This document shows positions 1 to 6,004 of a stretch of 6,004 nt of DNA, one piece after another. Made by a program: the position numbers and the translations under genes. The notes under the pieces were generated by a model. It was not told the DNA's origin, ran no database searches, and saw only the letters and a list, made by a program, of their open reading frames with translations. Location of the stretch: positions 1-6,004 of the forward strand of contig DKFH01000006.1 of NCBI GenBank assembly GCA_002452315.1, written 5' to 3'. Numbering within the stretch: position 1 is the first letter of the stretch; the number at the start of each line of letters is the position of its first letter. This DNA is from Anaerolineaceae bacterium UBA6801 (lineage in GTDB: Bacteria > Chloroflexota > Anaerolineae > Anaerolineales > Anaerolineaceae).

Positions 1-827
1 ATGAGGGTGGTCTTGTTGATCTGGTAGGGAATTTCGGTAATTTTGATCACAAACCGACCGCCAGTCGTCTCTTCGATACTGGCTGTGCCGCGCATCACGA
101 TTCGGCCACGGCCGGTGCTATAGGCCTGGCGGATGCCCTCATCACCCACGATGATCCCGCCAGTGGGGAAGTCTGGCCCGGGCAGAAAGCCCATCAGTTC
201 CTCAACACTGACCTCATCCATCTCATCATAGCGGTCGATCAGGTAATTCAGCGCATCGACCAATTCTCGCAGGTTATGTGGCGGGACGTTGGTTGCCATG
301 CCCACGGCGATGCCGGAAGAGCCGTTTAGCAGCAGGTTGGGGAGCCTGGCAGGAAGTACCTCGGGTTCTTGCAGGGAGCCGTCGAAATTATCAATGAAAT
401 CGACGGTTTCCTTCTCAAGGTCGACCAGCATCTCCTCGGCCATCTTTGAGAGGCGGGCTTCCGTGTAGCGCATGGCGGCGGGTGAGTCACCGTCAATGGA
501 GCCGAAATTTCCCTGGCCATCGACCATGGTGTAACGCATCGAAAAGTCCTGCGCCATCCGGGCCATGGCATCGTAAACGGCCATGTCGCCATGGGGATGG
601 TATTTGCCCAGGACTTCACCGACAATGCGCGCAGATTTCTTGTGGGATGAGGAGGCGCGGATGCCCATGTCACGCATGGCATAGAGGATGCGGCGATGAA
701 CAGGCTTGAGCCCGTCCCTGACATCCGGCAGCGCACGGGCGACGATTACGCTCATAGCGTAATCGAGGTAGGCCTCACGCATTTCACTGTCGATATCCAC
801 TTGTTGAACGATACCAATTTCGGTCAT
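1..827 (-). CDS. gyrA: DNA gyrase subunit A, N-terminal 275 codons (runs off the window)
   Basis: This is the breakage-reunion subunit of a type IIA topoisomerase; with GyrB it introduces negative supercoils using ATP in the cytoplasm. The frame is open from an ATG at 827 to the window edge, about a third of the usual 800-850 residues. Hallmarks visible by translation are YAMSVIVARALPDVRDGLKP (about residues 23-42), HRRILYAM (44-51), KYHPHGD (75-81), the VDGQGNFGSIDGD segment (102-114) and the AMRYTE box (118-123), whose Tyr121 is the expected DNA-cleaving tyrosine. The start is supported by AAGGA 9 nt upstream. Residue 82, equivalent to E. coli Ser83, is Met, while Asp86 (E. coli Asp87) is kept. 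ParC cannot be fully excluded because the C-terminal GyrA box is outside the window, but the N-terminus is gyrase-like. It follows the DUF192 gene by 245 bp and has a hairpin-rich leader. Confidence 0.93.
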   Translation of the reverse strand, partial: MTEIGIVQQVDIDSEMREAYLDYAMSVIVARALPDVRDGLKPVHRRILYAMRDMGIRASSSHKKSARIVGEVLGKYHPHGDMAVYDAMARMAQDFSMRYTMVDGQGNFGSIDGDSPAAMRYTEARLSKMAEEMLVDLEKETVDFIDNFDGSLQEPEVLPARLPNLLLNGSSGIAVGMATNVPPHNLRELVDALNYLIDRYDEMDEVSVEELMGFLPGPDFPTGGIIVGDEGIRQAYSTGRGRIVMRGTASIEETTGGRFVIKITEIPYQINKTTL

Positions 828-870
828 ATTTAAGAGTCCTTGTGGCTGTTAAGCTCTCGATTTATTCGTT

Positions 871-904
871 AAAAAGCACCTCCGGTTTACGCAATTGGAG
901 GCGC
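871..904 (-). terminator. Terminator-like hairpin with T-run in the gyrA leader (possible attenuator)
   Basis: Read on the minus strand, GCGCCTCC (904-897) pairs with GGAGGTGC (883-876) as eight continuous base pairs with one G-U wobble, across a 13-nt loop, and is followed directly by TTTTT (875-871). Flanking G-U and A-U pairs could extend the stem by two. There is no T-run on the plus strand, so it acts leftward only. It sits 44 bp before the gyrA start. It may end DUF192 transcripts, or act as an attenuator if gyrA transcription starts upstream near 922. The sequence does not decide between these. Confidence 0.6.
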
Positions 905-919
905 CTGGCAGCTTTGCAT
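887..919 (-). other. Possible 10-codon leader peptide ORF in the gyrA leader
   Basis: An ATG at 919 opens MQSCQAPPIA and ends at a TAA (889-887) inside the loop of the hairpin at 871-904. The ATG lies only 9 nt after the candidate -10, so it would be nearly leaderless; GGG two bases upstream is too close to be a good ribosome binding site. The codons cover the whole left arm of the terminator stem, so translation could in principle prevent the hairpin forming. ORFs this short occur by chance, and nothing beyond position supports it. Confidence 0.18.
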
Positions 920-928
920 AACCCTTTT

Positions 929-934
929 ATTATA
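929..934 (-). promoter_or_regulatory. Candidate -10 element upstream of gyrA
   Basis: The minus strand carries a perfect TATAAT here, about 100 bp upstream of the gyrA start, which would place transcription initiation near 922. No recognisable -35 is seen at 16-18 nt spacing; the expected position (about 952-957) reads AGGCCT. A short CCCC/GGGG inverted repeat fills the spacer. If functional, the transcript has a leader of about 95 nt containing the hairpin at 871-904. It is the best gyrA promoter candidate found, but it rests on one hexamer. Confidence 0.35.
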
Positions 935-961
935 CCCCAGGAAGGGGTTTTAGGCCTGATT

Positions 962-989
962 TTGGAAAAAATTTCTTTAGATGTATAAT
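962..989 (+). promoter_or_regulatory. Candidate rightward promoter, antisense to the gyrA-DUF192 spacer
   Basis: On the plus strand TTGGAA (962-967) and a perfect TATAAT (984-989) are separated by 16 bp, with TG immediately before the -10. Initiation would fall near 996, at the edge of the 30-bp palindrome, and would run antisense to the DUF192 gene. No rightward gene lies downstream, so a product could only be a small or antisense RNA. The region is AT-rich, which raises the chance of a coincidental match. Confidence 0.2.
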
Positions 990-997
990 GAAGCGCA

Positions 998-1027
998 AAC
1001 CAGGCACTGAGTAATCTGTACCTGGTT
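998..1027. repeat. 30-bp imperfect palindrome downstream of the DUF192 gene
   Basis: AACCAGG (998-1004) and CCTGGTT (1021-1027) are perfect inverted arms, and the symmetry continues inward: 12 of the 15 half-site positions match (AACCAGGnACnGAnT). There is no central spacer. This is the form of a dimer-bound operator. As minus-strand RNA it could also fold into about ten pairs (one G-U), but only TTT follows before GC-rich sequence, so it is a poor intrinsic terminator. It lies 46 bp beyond the DUF192 stop. Confidence 0.5.
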
Positions 1028-1072
1028 GATGATTACGGCAAGCGGTGAGAGGGGTCTGCTTTTTCCACCTTA

Positions 1073-1435
1073 TTATTCGGACAGGATTAACTGGTCCCCG
1101 ATGTTAAAAGAGGGGTAATGATCGCGGTGCAGTTCGACCACGTATTGGGCGGACTCTTTGGGAATATAAGCGAGCCGCCACCGCTTTGCCAGAGCCTTAT
1201 CCACAATCACCAGGTTACGATCCAGCCATAAGGCAGTGATGTCGTAGTTCACAAATAGCATGTGGATGGCTGTGTTGGATTTGGATTCCTTTTTTTCAAC
1301 CAGGATGAGGCCCTGATCCAGTTCCAGCTCATTAGAAAACATCAACCCGATCAGTTTGCTGAAAAAAGTGTCGCAATATTTGATTTGGAAATCATGGTTA
1401 TCTGATGAAGCATTTCTGAGTTTGACAATTTTCAC
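1073..1435 (-). CDS. DUF192 family protein
   Basis: A 120-residue protein matching the DUF192 (PF02643) pattern: Cys21 with the following TFFSKLIGLMF block (about 23-33, GLM at 30-32), the central AIHMLFVNYDITALWLD stretch (56-72) corresponding to the family's IHM..M...IDVVFLD core, A/YVVEL (96-102) and a final GDQL (113-116). The family forms a small beta-rich fold of unknown biochemical function. Many members carry a signal peptide or lipobox; none is visible here, so it is probably cytoplasmic. The start is GTG at 1435, preceded by GAGAGGTGG about 4 nt upstream; no other start keeps the conserved N-terminal part as well. It follows the Tad ATPase gene in the same direction but across a strong terminator, so it is likely transcribed separately or by readthrough. 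No convincing promoter was found. Confidence 0.85.
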   Translation of the reverse strand: MKIVKLRNASSDNHDFQIKYCDTFFSKLIGLMFSNELELDQGLILVEKKESKSNTAIHMLFVNYDITALWLDRNLVIVDKALAKRWRLAYIPKESAQYVVELHRDHYPSFNIGDQLILSE

Positions 1436-1498
1436 GGTCCACCTCTCGTTTACAAGATTTGCTGAAGTTTCTCACAACGATCCCCGGTGTTTTAGGTT

Positions 1499-1544
1499 AA
1501 AAACCATGCGCTCACCGATTGATGGTTTTTCGGTCAGCGCATGG
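1499..1544 (-). terminator. Rho-independent terminator ending the tad operon
   Basis: On the minus strand CCATGCGCTGACCGA (1544-1530) pairs with TCGGTGAGCGCATGG (1518-1504), 15 positions with a single mismatch, around an 11-nt loop. TTTTT (1503-1499) follows at once. The hairpin begins 18 bp after the ATPase stop codon. The plus strand lacks a T-run after the stem, so it works leftward only. It separates the tad genes from the DUF192 gene. Confidence 0.85.
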
Positions 1545-1562
1545 AATTGTTGATCTTTAATT

Positions 1563-2906
1563 TTACATGGGAATGGATTTCTCAAACACATCCTCCGGGA
1601 TGACGATGTTGTTTTCCACCAACTTTTGGAGGAAGCGAGGCCGCAACCCGGTGGGGACCAGACGACCTTGTACAATACCGTTCTGGAAACCGGTTTGTTT
1701 GAACTCGAAGATGTCTTGCATCACGATGGTGTCGCCCTCCATCCCCTGGACCTCCGATACCTTGACCACCTTGCGAGAGCCATCCCTGACGCGGTCCAGA
1801 TGGACAATTAACTCGATGGATGAGGCGACCTGCTCTCGAATGGCCTTGAGGGGCAGTTCCATCCCGGCCATGAGCACCATGGTCTCGATCCTGCGCAGGG
1901 CATCGCGGGGGGTGTTGGCATGGACGGTGGTCATTGACCCATCGTGGCCGGTATTCATAGCCTGGAGCATATCCAGGGCTTCGCCGCCGCGGCACTCACC
2001 GACGACAATGCGGTCGGGGCGCATGCGCAAGGCGTTGATCACCAACTGGCGGATGGTGATCTCACCTTTGCCCTCAATATTGGGGGGGCGTTTTTCCAGG
2101 CGAACCACGTGCTCCTGTGAGAGCTGCAATTCTGCGGTGTCCTCAATGGTGATGATCCGCTCTGATTCGGGGATAAAGGACGAGAGCACATTGAGCAGGG
2201 TGGTTTTACCGGTGCCGGTACCACCAGAAATTGCCAGGTTGACCCTGGCTTCGACGCAGCATTTTAGAAAGTTGACCAGCTGAGCCGACATCGTCAGGTT
2301 GGCAATTAAGTCTTGCGCGGTGAAGGGCCGAGTGGCGAACTTACGGATGGTGAGGACTGGGCCGGTCAGTGAAAGCGGCGGGATGGTGGCATTGACGCGA
2401 TAGCCGTTGGGCAAACGCGCATCCACCATGGGTGAGGATTCATCCACACGCCTGCCAATGGGCGAGACGATCCGGTCAATCACCCGCATCAGGTGGGCAT
2501 CATCTTCAAATTTGACCGATGTCGGTTCAATCAAACCGAATCGCTCAACATAGATCTGGTCGTGCCCATTGACCATGATCTCGGTGATATCCGGGTCAGA
2601 AAGGAGGGGTTCGATCGGCCCATAGCCCAGGATATCCGCGACTACCCAATCCAGCATTTGCTGCCTGACGGAATGGTTGTAAAGAAAGTTTTCCTCCTCC
2701 AGGACGGCGTTGTAACAATTCTCAACCTTGGATCTGAGTTGATCAGGGTCGATTTTTTTAGACCCGTCTTGGTTGTCAGATAGTAATTTTTTTTGAACAG
2801 CATCCCGAATCAGGTAAAAATCATTTTCAAGGTCAGAATACCTCGTCTGGCCTTGTTGTGAGATTATGGGTGCTTCCCTTTTCATTGCTGGCCGGTTGGT
2901 AAACAT
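1563..2906 (-). CDS. tadA: Tad/Flp pilus assembly ATPase, CpaF/TadA family
   Basis: A 447-residue cytoplasmic hexameric ATPase of the secretion superfamily (GspE/VirB11-type) that powers pilin polymerisation or secretion in Tad systems. Visible in order: an N-terminal helical region (1-90), the DILGYGPIEPLL and EIMVNG segments (91-114) typical of CpaF, Walker A GGTGTGKTT (228-236, Lys234), the acidic Asp box IITIEDTAEL (251-260), the Walker B region RIVVGECRGGEALDML (299-314, Glu304), and the His box TTVHAN (326-331, His329). All catalytic motifs are intact and length is normal for the family. The ATG at 2906 has AAAGGAG 6 nt upstream; Met8 lacks an equal site. It is the last gene of the operon, 40 bp after the TPR gene, with a terminator right behind it. 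In the classical tad order the ATPase precedes tadB and tadC; here it follows them. Confidence 0.97.
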   Translation of the reverse strand: MFTNRPAMKREAPIISQQGQTRYSDLENDFYLIRDAVQKKLLSDNQDGSKKIDPDQLRSKVENCYNAVLEEENFLYNHSVRQQMLDWVVADILGYGPIEPLLSDPDITEIMVNGHDQIYVERFGLIEPTSVKFEDDAHLMRVIDRIVSPIGRRVDESSPMVDARLPNGYRVNATIPPLSLTGPVLTIRKFATRPFTAQDLIANLTMSAQLVNFLKCCVEARVNLAISGGTGTGKTTLLNVLSSFIPESERIITIEDTAELQLSQEHVVRLEKRPPNIEGKGEITIRQLVINALRMRPDRIVVGECRGGEALDMLQAMNTGHDGSMTTVHANTPRDALRRIETMVLMAGMELPLKAIREQVASSIELIVHLDRVRDGSRKVVKVSEVQGMEGDTIVMQDIFEFKQTGFQNGIVQGRLVPTGLRPRFLQKLVENNIVIPEDVFEKSIPM

Positions 2907-2946
2907 ATGGTGCTCCTTTAGGTAAATACTGTTAAAGCGCTCTTAT

Positions 2947-4758
2947 TTATTCGATCCTGGGGACTTGAAGGACCATGGCTCTGGTGGTGACCATTTCAAT
3001 GGGTATTTCGTTGGCCTCAAGGACCAGATCCAACGTGGATCCGTTGGCATTAGCAAAAAGCGCCAGGCAAACACCATTACCTACTTCGATCTCGTTCACG
3101 GTGAAGATGAAATCAATATTCCCTAACACATCCTGGAAGGTGCGAAAGGCCGTTTGATATTGCTTGTTGGCGGCTGAATTGACTGCTGAATCCCACTGGC
3201 TGGCCAGGGTGGGATTATTTTGGATCTTGGCAGGCGCCTGAACTGCGGTCAGTGCGTATAGGTAGTAGGATGTTGCGTCCTGATATTCCTCCATCTGCCC
3301 GAGGGTGTCACCGATCAACACTTGAATTTGGAATAAATTGGCCAGCTTTTCAACATCGCCCCACACCAGGAATTCAGCCTTTTGGAGGTACGCGTAGGAT
3401 TGGGCGAACCCGCCATCGGAATTAAGCTGTTTTGCTATGGCGTAATAAGCTTCAACCAGCAAAATAGCCGCATTGCCATCTGCAAAATCAGGGTCTGTGG
3501 CGGTTACTTGCTCCAGGTTGGTGATGGCAGCTTCCCAATCCTGATTGATGAAACGCTCAAAGCCGGTTTGATAATATTGGGCGTTTTGGAAGTCCTGCCC
3601 AAAAGTTGCGTTGTCCGGGTTGAGGTCCGCAGCTTTCTCAAGGTAAATCACTGCCTGTTCGATTGAGTTTAAGCTCTGGTTTTTGTCCGCCAATTGATCT
3701 GTGGCACGTTGAGTGAAATTTTGGGTCAGCAGCTCTTTACACTGTGATGACAGATTGCTAATTTCAGAAGCCGAGGACCCGCTTAACGGACCCAACGCCA
3801 GAGCTTTCTGGTAATGACCTTCTGCAGCCTGGAGGTTAGCGGTGGAAACGTTTTCATTATTCAGCAGGTTAATGGTTTGCTGCAGGTAGCTGATGGATAA
3901 ACGCTCTTTAACCAGCGGTTGATCGATATTGGGGTTTTGGTTCAGAGCCCCTTCATATGCGGTGATCGCCTGAGTCCAGTTTTGCTTTTGAAAGGCCGCA
4001 TGGCCATCCTCGATTAATTGGGCCAGGCTGTTTCCAGCTTCAAGGGCTGCAATTTGCTCACTCACATCCCATAACCCGGGGTTTTCGACCTCGATGGATT
4101 TGAATATGGCTAATGCCTCGCTGGGGTTGTCCTCTGCGACCAAATTCAGCGCGGCCTGGTATTGCGCTTCTAATTGTAGCAATTGCTCTGTGCGCTCAGT
4201 CAGGTCTGCCAGGTTGGGATAATGGGGGTCGACCTCCTGGATTTTTGCAATGAGATCCGCTGCCAATCCAGGTTGGCCAAGCTGTAGGAGTTGTTCTGCC
4301 TGGAGATAATTTGACTCAAGCTGGACAGCTTCTTCTGCTGATGGGCGTTCAGGTAAATCGATACCACCCATAAGGAAGACGAGTGACAGGAAAAATGCTA
4401 TCAGCACAAGCACTGTGCCAATGATGACAAAAGCGCTTATATTTAATGTTGCTTTGCGCTTAACGCGCTTTTCTCTTGCTTGAATTGAGTCCGCCATGGC
4501 TTTCACCGACAGCTTCATCTCCAGTTCATCGGAGAATTTATCCAAAACAGGATGATCGGGATAACTTTCCTGCAACTGGTCAAGCAACGTTTTACACTTA
4601 GCAAATTCTGCCTGTTGATACAGCTCGAGCAATTTGATGTAGTCAGGATCGCTCGTTAGATCTGTGGGTGTGTCAATCTGGCGCGGGGTTTTATCGAATT
4701 CTGGAAAGTTCTCATCCGGTTGTTCATTCTCGGGTGTGGGTGATGTGGTCATAAGCAC
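2947..4758 (-). CDS. Membrane-anchored TPR protein of the tad operon, possible LysM-like C-terminus
   Basis: A 603-residue protein not matched to a named family. Visible layout: acidic, Pro-rich N-terminus (1-36); one TPR-like helical hairpin (about 39-71); basic cluster KRVKRK (97-102); one transmembrane helix (107-131); then a long helical region with TPR-like units, the clearest near 150-183, 196-228, 250-280, 362-385, 394-425 and 476-503; and a beta-type tail (550-603) resembling a degenerate LysM. The basic cluster before the helix predicts a cytoplasmic N-terminus and the TPR array outside. The likely start is GTG at 4758, with GAGGT 7 nt upstream; ATG at 4752 is the alternative but spaced 13 nt. 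It lies 28 bp after tadC and 40 bp before the ATPase gene. By position it matches TadD, a TPR lipoprotein of Gram-negative Tad systems, but it has no lipobox and is about twice as long. An assembly or cell-wall-linking scaffold role is inferred. Confidence 0.9.
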   Translation of the reverse strand: MLMTTSPTPENEQPDENFPEFDKTPRQIDTPTDLTSDPDYIKLLELYQQAEFAKCKTLLDQLQESYPDHPVLDKFSDELEMKLSVKAMADSIQAREKRVKRKATLNISAFVIIGTVLVLIAFFLSLVFLMGGIDLPERPSAEEAVQLESNYLQAEQLLQLGQPGLAADLIAKIQEVDPHYPNLADLTERTEQLLQLEAQYQAALNLVAEDNPSEALAIFKSIEVENPGLWDVSEQIAALEAGNSLAQLIEDGHAAFQKQNWTQAITAYEGALNQNPNIDQPLVKERLSISYLQQTINLLNNENVSTANLQAAEGHYQKALALGPLSGSSASEISNLSSQCKELLTQNFTQRATDQLADKNQSLNSIEQAVIYLEKAADLNPDNATFGQDFQNAQYYQTGFERFINQDWEAAITNLEQVTATDPDFADGNAAILLVEAYYAIAKQLNSDGGFAQSYAYLQKAEFLVWGDVEKLANLFQIQVLIGDTLGQMEEYQDATSYYLYALTAVQAPAKIQNNPTLASQWDSAVNSAANKQYQTAFRTFQDVLGNIDFIFTVNEIEVGNGVCLALFANANGSTLDLVLEANEIPIEMVTTRAMVLQVPRIE

Positions 4759-4786
4759 TCATTTAACCTCATGCTGTGTTTAGTCA

Positions 4787-5758
4787 TTAAAAAGCGCTCA
4801 ACAACAATGGCAGCGCAGGGCCCAGGATGACGATGAGCAGCGCGGGGAAGATAAATAGCGCTACGGGGATGATAATTTTACCGGGCAGCTTGTTGGCAAT
4901 CTCCCGGGCGCGCAACTGGCGCATAATGCGCATTTGCGCTGCCTGGCTGTGTAACACCGTTGCATAACTCATGCCAATTTTCTCAGCCTGGTTGATGGTG
5001 GCGATAAAGCGGGTCAGGTCATCCACATCGAGCCTGCTGCTCATATTTTTCAATGCCTCGCTGCGTGAGACGCCCATTTCCATCTCACGGACGACACGTT
5101 GGAGTTCTTCTCCTAAGGCTGTGTCCCAATAGCTGCTGATCCTTTGCAGGGATTGATCGAAGCCCAGTCCCGCACTGGCGCAGACGGAGAGCATATCGAG
5201 CGCATCAGGCAGGTCGCGCAGGATCTCATCCTGACGGCTGCGCATGCGGCCGTTGAGCCAGGAGGCGGGTAGCAACCAGGCAATGATGATGACCAGTGCG
5301 CCCATCAAGATGTTATTCATGTCGATGTTTTCGAGGTCGCTGTTGAGCTGATACGCGAAGAAAAGGCCAAGCCCCAAGGCGATCACCCGGATCGCAAAAA
5401 AACCAGTGGGTGTTAGATTGCTCGGGTTGCCTGCAACAATCAGTTTGTGTTCTGTCTCTGCCAGCATTTTTTGGGGTGCGTATTTGCCCAAAAAGTTGCC
5501 CAGTTTCTTGAACCAGTTGAGGATGGTGCGGCTGAACAACGATCCGCTGACCTCTCGTGGGACAATCGGGCTGGATTTGGGATCTACCCCTAATTGATAA
5601 TCGGCAATGACAAACTGTTCAACACGCTTGGTGATTCTCCTGCCGCGGGTAAACCAGGTGTAAAGCCCGTAAATTGCCAAAAATAAACCCAGGAAGGCTA
5701 CCAGCCCTCCCACAACAATATAAATCAGATTTGTATCGATCAGGTCATAATAATTCAT
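4787..5758 (-). CDS. tadC: Tad pilus inner-membrane platform protein TadC (T2SF domain)
   Basis: A 323-residue polytopic membrane protein of the type II secretion F (PF00482) family, predicted to form the inner-membrane platform with TadB on which the ATPase acts. Predicted membrane helices lie at about 11-35, 119-137, 148-168 and 293-320. The cytoplasmic T2SF domain occupies about 180-290, with the typical LRDLPDALDMLSVCASAGL opening (180-198), EMEMGVSRSEAL (225-236), an acidic-aromatic helical core, and the REIANKLPGKIIIPVALFIF segment (285-304) before the last helix. Length is normal for TadC. The ATG at 5756-5758 is preceded by AAAGGG 8 nt upstream. It starts 16 bp after the upstream tadB-like gene ends, consistent with co-transcription and paired function. 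TadC rather than TadB is favoured by its place as the second T2SF gene and its long N-terminal membrane part. Confidence 0.93.
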   Translation of the reverse strand: MNYYDLIDTNLIYIVVGGLVAFLGLFLAIYGLYTWFTRGRRITKRVEQFVIADYQLGVDPKSSPIVPREVSGSLFSRTILNWFKKLGNFLGKYAPQKMLAETEHKLIVAGNPSNLTPTGFFAIRVIALGLGLFFAYQLNSDLENIDMNNILMGALVIIIAWLLPASWLNGRMRSRQDEILRDLPDALDMLSVCASAGLGFDQSLQRISSYWDTALGEELQRVVREMEMGVSRSEALKNMSSRLDVDDLTRFIATINQAEKIGMSYATVLHSQAAQMRIMRQLRAREIANKLPGKIIIPVALFIFPALLIVILGPALPLLLSAF

Positions 5759-5774
5759 CGATGGTGCCCTTTCG

Positions 5775-6004
5775 TTATACCTTGATCTTGACGATTTGTC
5801 TCATCCAGATATTGCCGATGATGACGCCAAATAAAGCGATCAGGAAAAGGATTTGGGTCAGGAGGGATGTTCTGACCGGGTCAAAAAAAGCCGGATTGAG
5901 AATAAAAAGGGCAATACCGGCCAGAAATGGCAGCAACGTGAGGAGGTTGCCGACAAAACGGGCATACGCAGTAAGGGACTTAATTTCGCCCATCAACTGC
6001 AAAC
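5775..6004 (-). CDS. tadB: Tad pilus inner-membrane platform protein TadB, 3' end only
   Basis: The last 76 codons or so of a T2SF-family protein that enters from beyond the right edge. The visible part begins QLMGEIKSLTAYAR, the usual end of the cytoplasmic T2SF domain in TadB, followed by two membrane helices (about residues 17-36 and 49-66 of the visible part) with a LNPAFF segment between them, and ends in MRQIVKIKV, a basic tail like the RKIVxIxV ending common in TadB. A TTG at 6002 could be read as a start, but the protein resembles only a family C-terminus, and the frame stays open to the edge. It precedes tadC by 16 bp, the usual tadB-tadC pair. Confidence 0.87.
   Translation of the reverse strand, partial: LQLMGEIKSLTAYARFVGNLLTLLPFLAGIALFILNPAFFDPVRTSLLTQILFLIALFGVIIGNIWMRQIVKIKV

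Noticed and set aside
326..736. Minus-strand frame of 136 codons, and a plus-strand frame of 87 codons at 446-709
   Set aside because: Both are shadows of gyrA, whose conserved residues are read in a different frame across the same bases.
934..951. Plus-strand hairpin ACCCC-AGGAA-GGGGT followed by TTTT
   Set aside because: The stem is only five pairs and the T-run four bases, and no rightward gene ends here; it more likely reflects the GC patch in the spacer of the leftward promoter candidate.
1449..1477. Promoter for the DUF192 gene (TTGTGA at 1477-1472, TGTAAA at 1454-1449, 17-bp spacer)
   Set aside because: Each hexamer matches only 4 of 6, and initiation near 1442 would cut into the ribosome binding site.
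1567..2283. Long open frame (238 codons) on the plus strand
   Set aside because: It lies wholly antisense to the ATPase gene, whose family motifs are intact over the same stretch; the translation resembles no protein family and reflects codon bias of the real gene.
2934..4798. AAAGCGCT found three times (2934-2941, 4430-4437, 4791-4798), twice near gene ends
   Set aside because: The core AGCGCT is a six-base palindrome, one copy is inside coding sequence and another encodes the last residues of TadC; spacing and context differ, so this looks like chance.
5775..6002. A complete 75-residue membrane protein starting at TTG 6002
   Set aside because: The sequence matches only the C-terminal end of TadB and the frame stays open to the edge of the window, so it is the tail of a longer gene.
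1..6004. CRISPR arrays, tRNA or rRNA genes, insertion sequences, attachment sites
   Set aside because: No regularly spaced repeats, cloverleaf or rRNA signatures, transposase frames or terminal repeats were seen; nearly all the window is occupied by the genes listed.

Overview
The window reads as a bacterial chromosome segment of moderate GC content with every convincing gene on the minus strand. It carries the distal part of a Tad/Flp (type IVc) pilus or secretion operon, followed by a small DUF192 gene and then the start of a DNA gyrase subunit A gene. The gyrase sequence style, the Tad components and a large bitopic TPR protein where Gram-negatives usually have the lipoprotein TadD suggest Chloroflexota, perhaps Anaerolineae. 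This placement is an inference from protein character and layout, at roughly 55% confidence; no rRNA or other taxonomic marker is present.

Layout in the direction of transcription (right to left): (1) 6004-5775, the 3' end of tadB; (2) 5758-4787, tadC; (3) 4758-2947, a 603-residue membrane-anchored TPR protein with a possible degenerate LysM-like C-terminus; (4) 2906-1563, the CpaF/TadA secretion ATPase with all its motifs; (5) a strong intrinsic terminator at 1544-1499; (6) 1435-1073, a DUF192 protein; (7) a 245-bp intergenic region with a perfect 30-bp-span imperfect palindrome, a TATAAT element on each strand, and a second terminator-like hairpin; (8) 827-1, the first 275 codons of gyrA, which leaves the window.

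The four Tad genes lie 16, 28 and 40 bp apart, each with its own ribosome binding site, and end at one terminator, so they probably form one operon. TadB and TadC would form the inner-membrane platform, CpaF/TadA would power pilin assembly from the cytoplasm, and the TPR protein would link that platform to the cell wall. Pilins, prepilin peptidase, TadZ and any secretin must lie elsewhere, probably upstream past position 6004.

The most interesting points are the domain architecture of the TPR protein, the ATPase placed after tadB and tadC, the attenuator-like leader of gyrA, and a Met at the classical quinolone-resistance position of GyrA.
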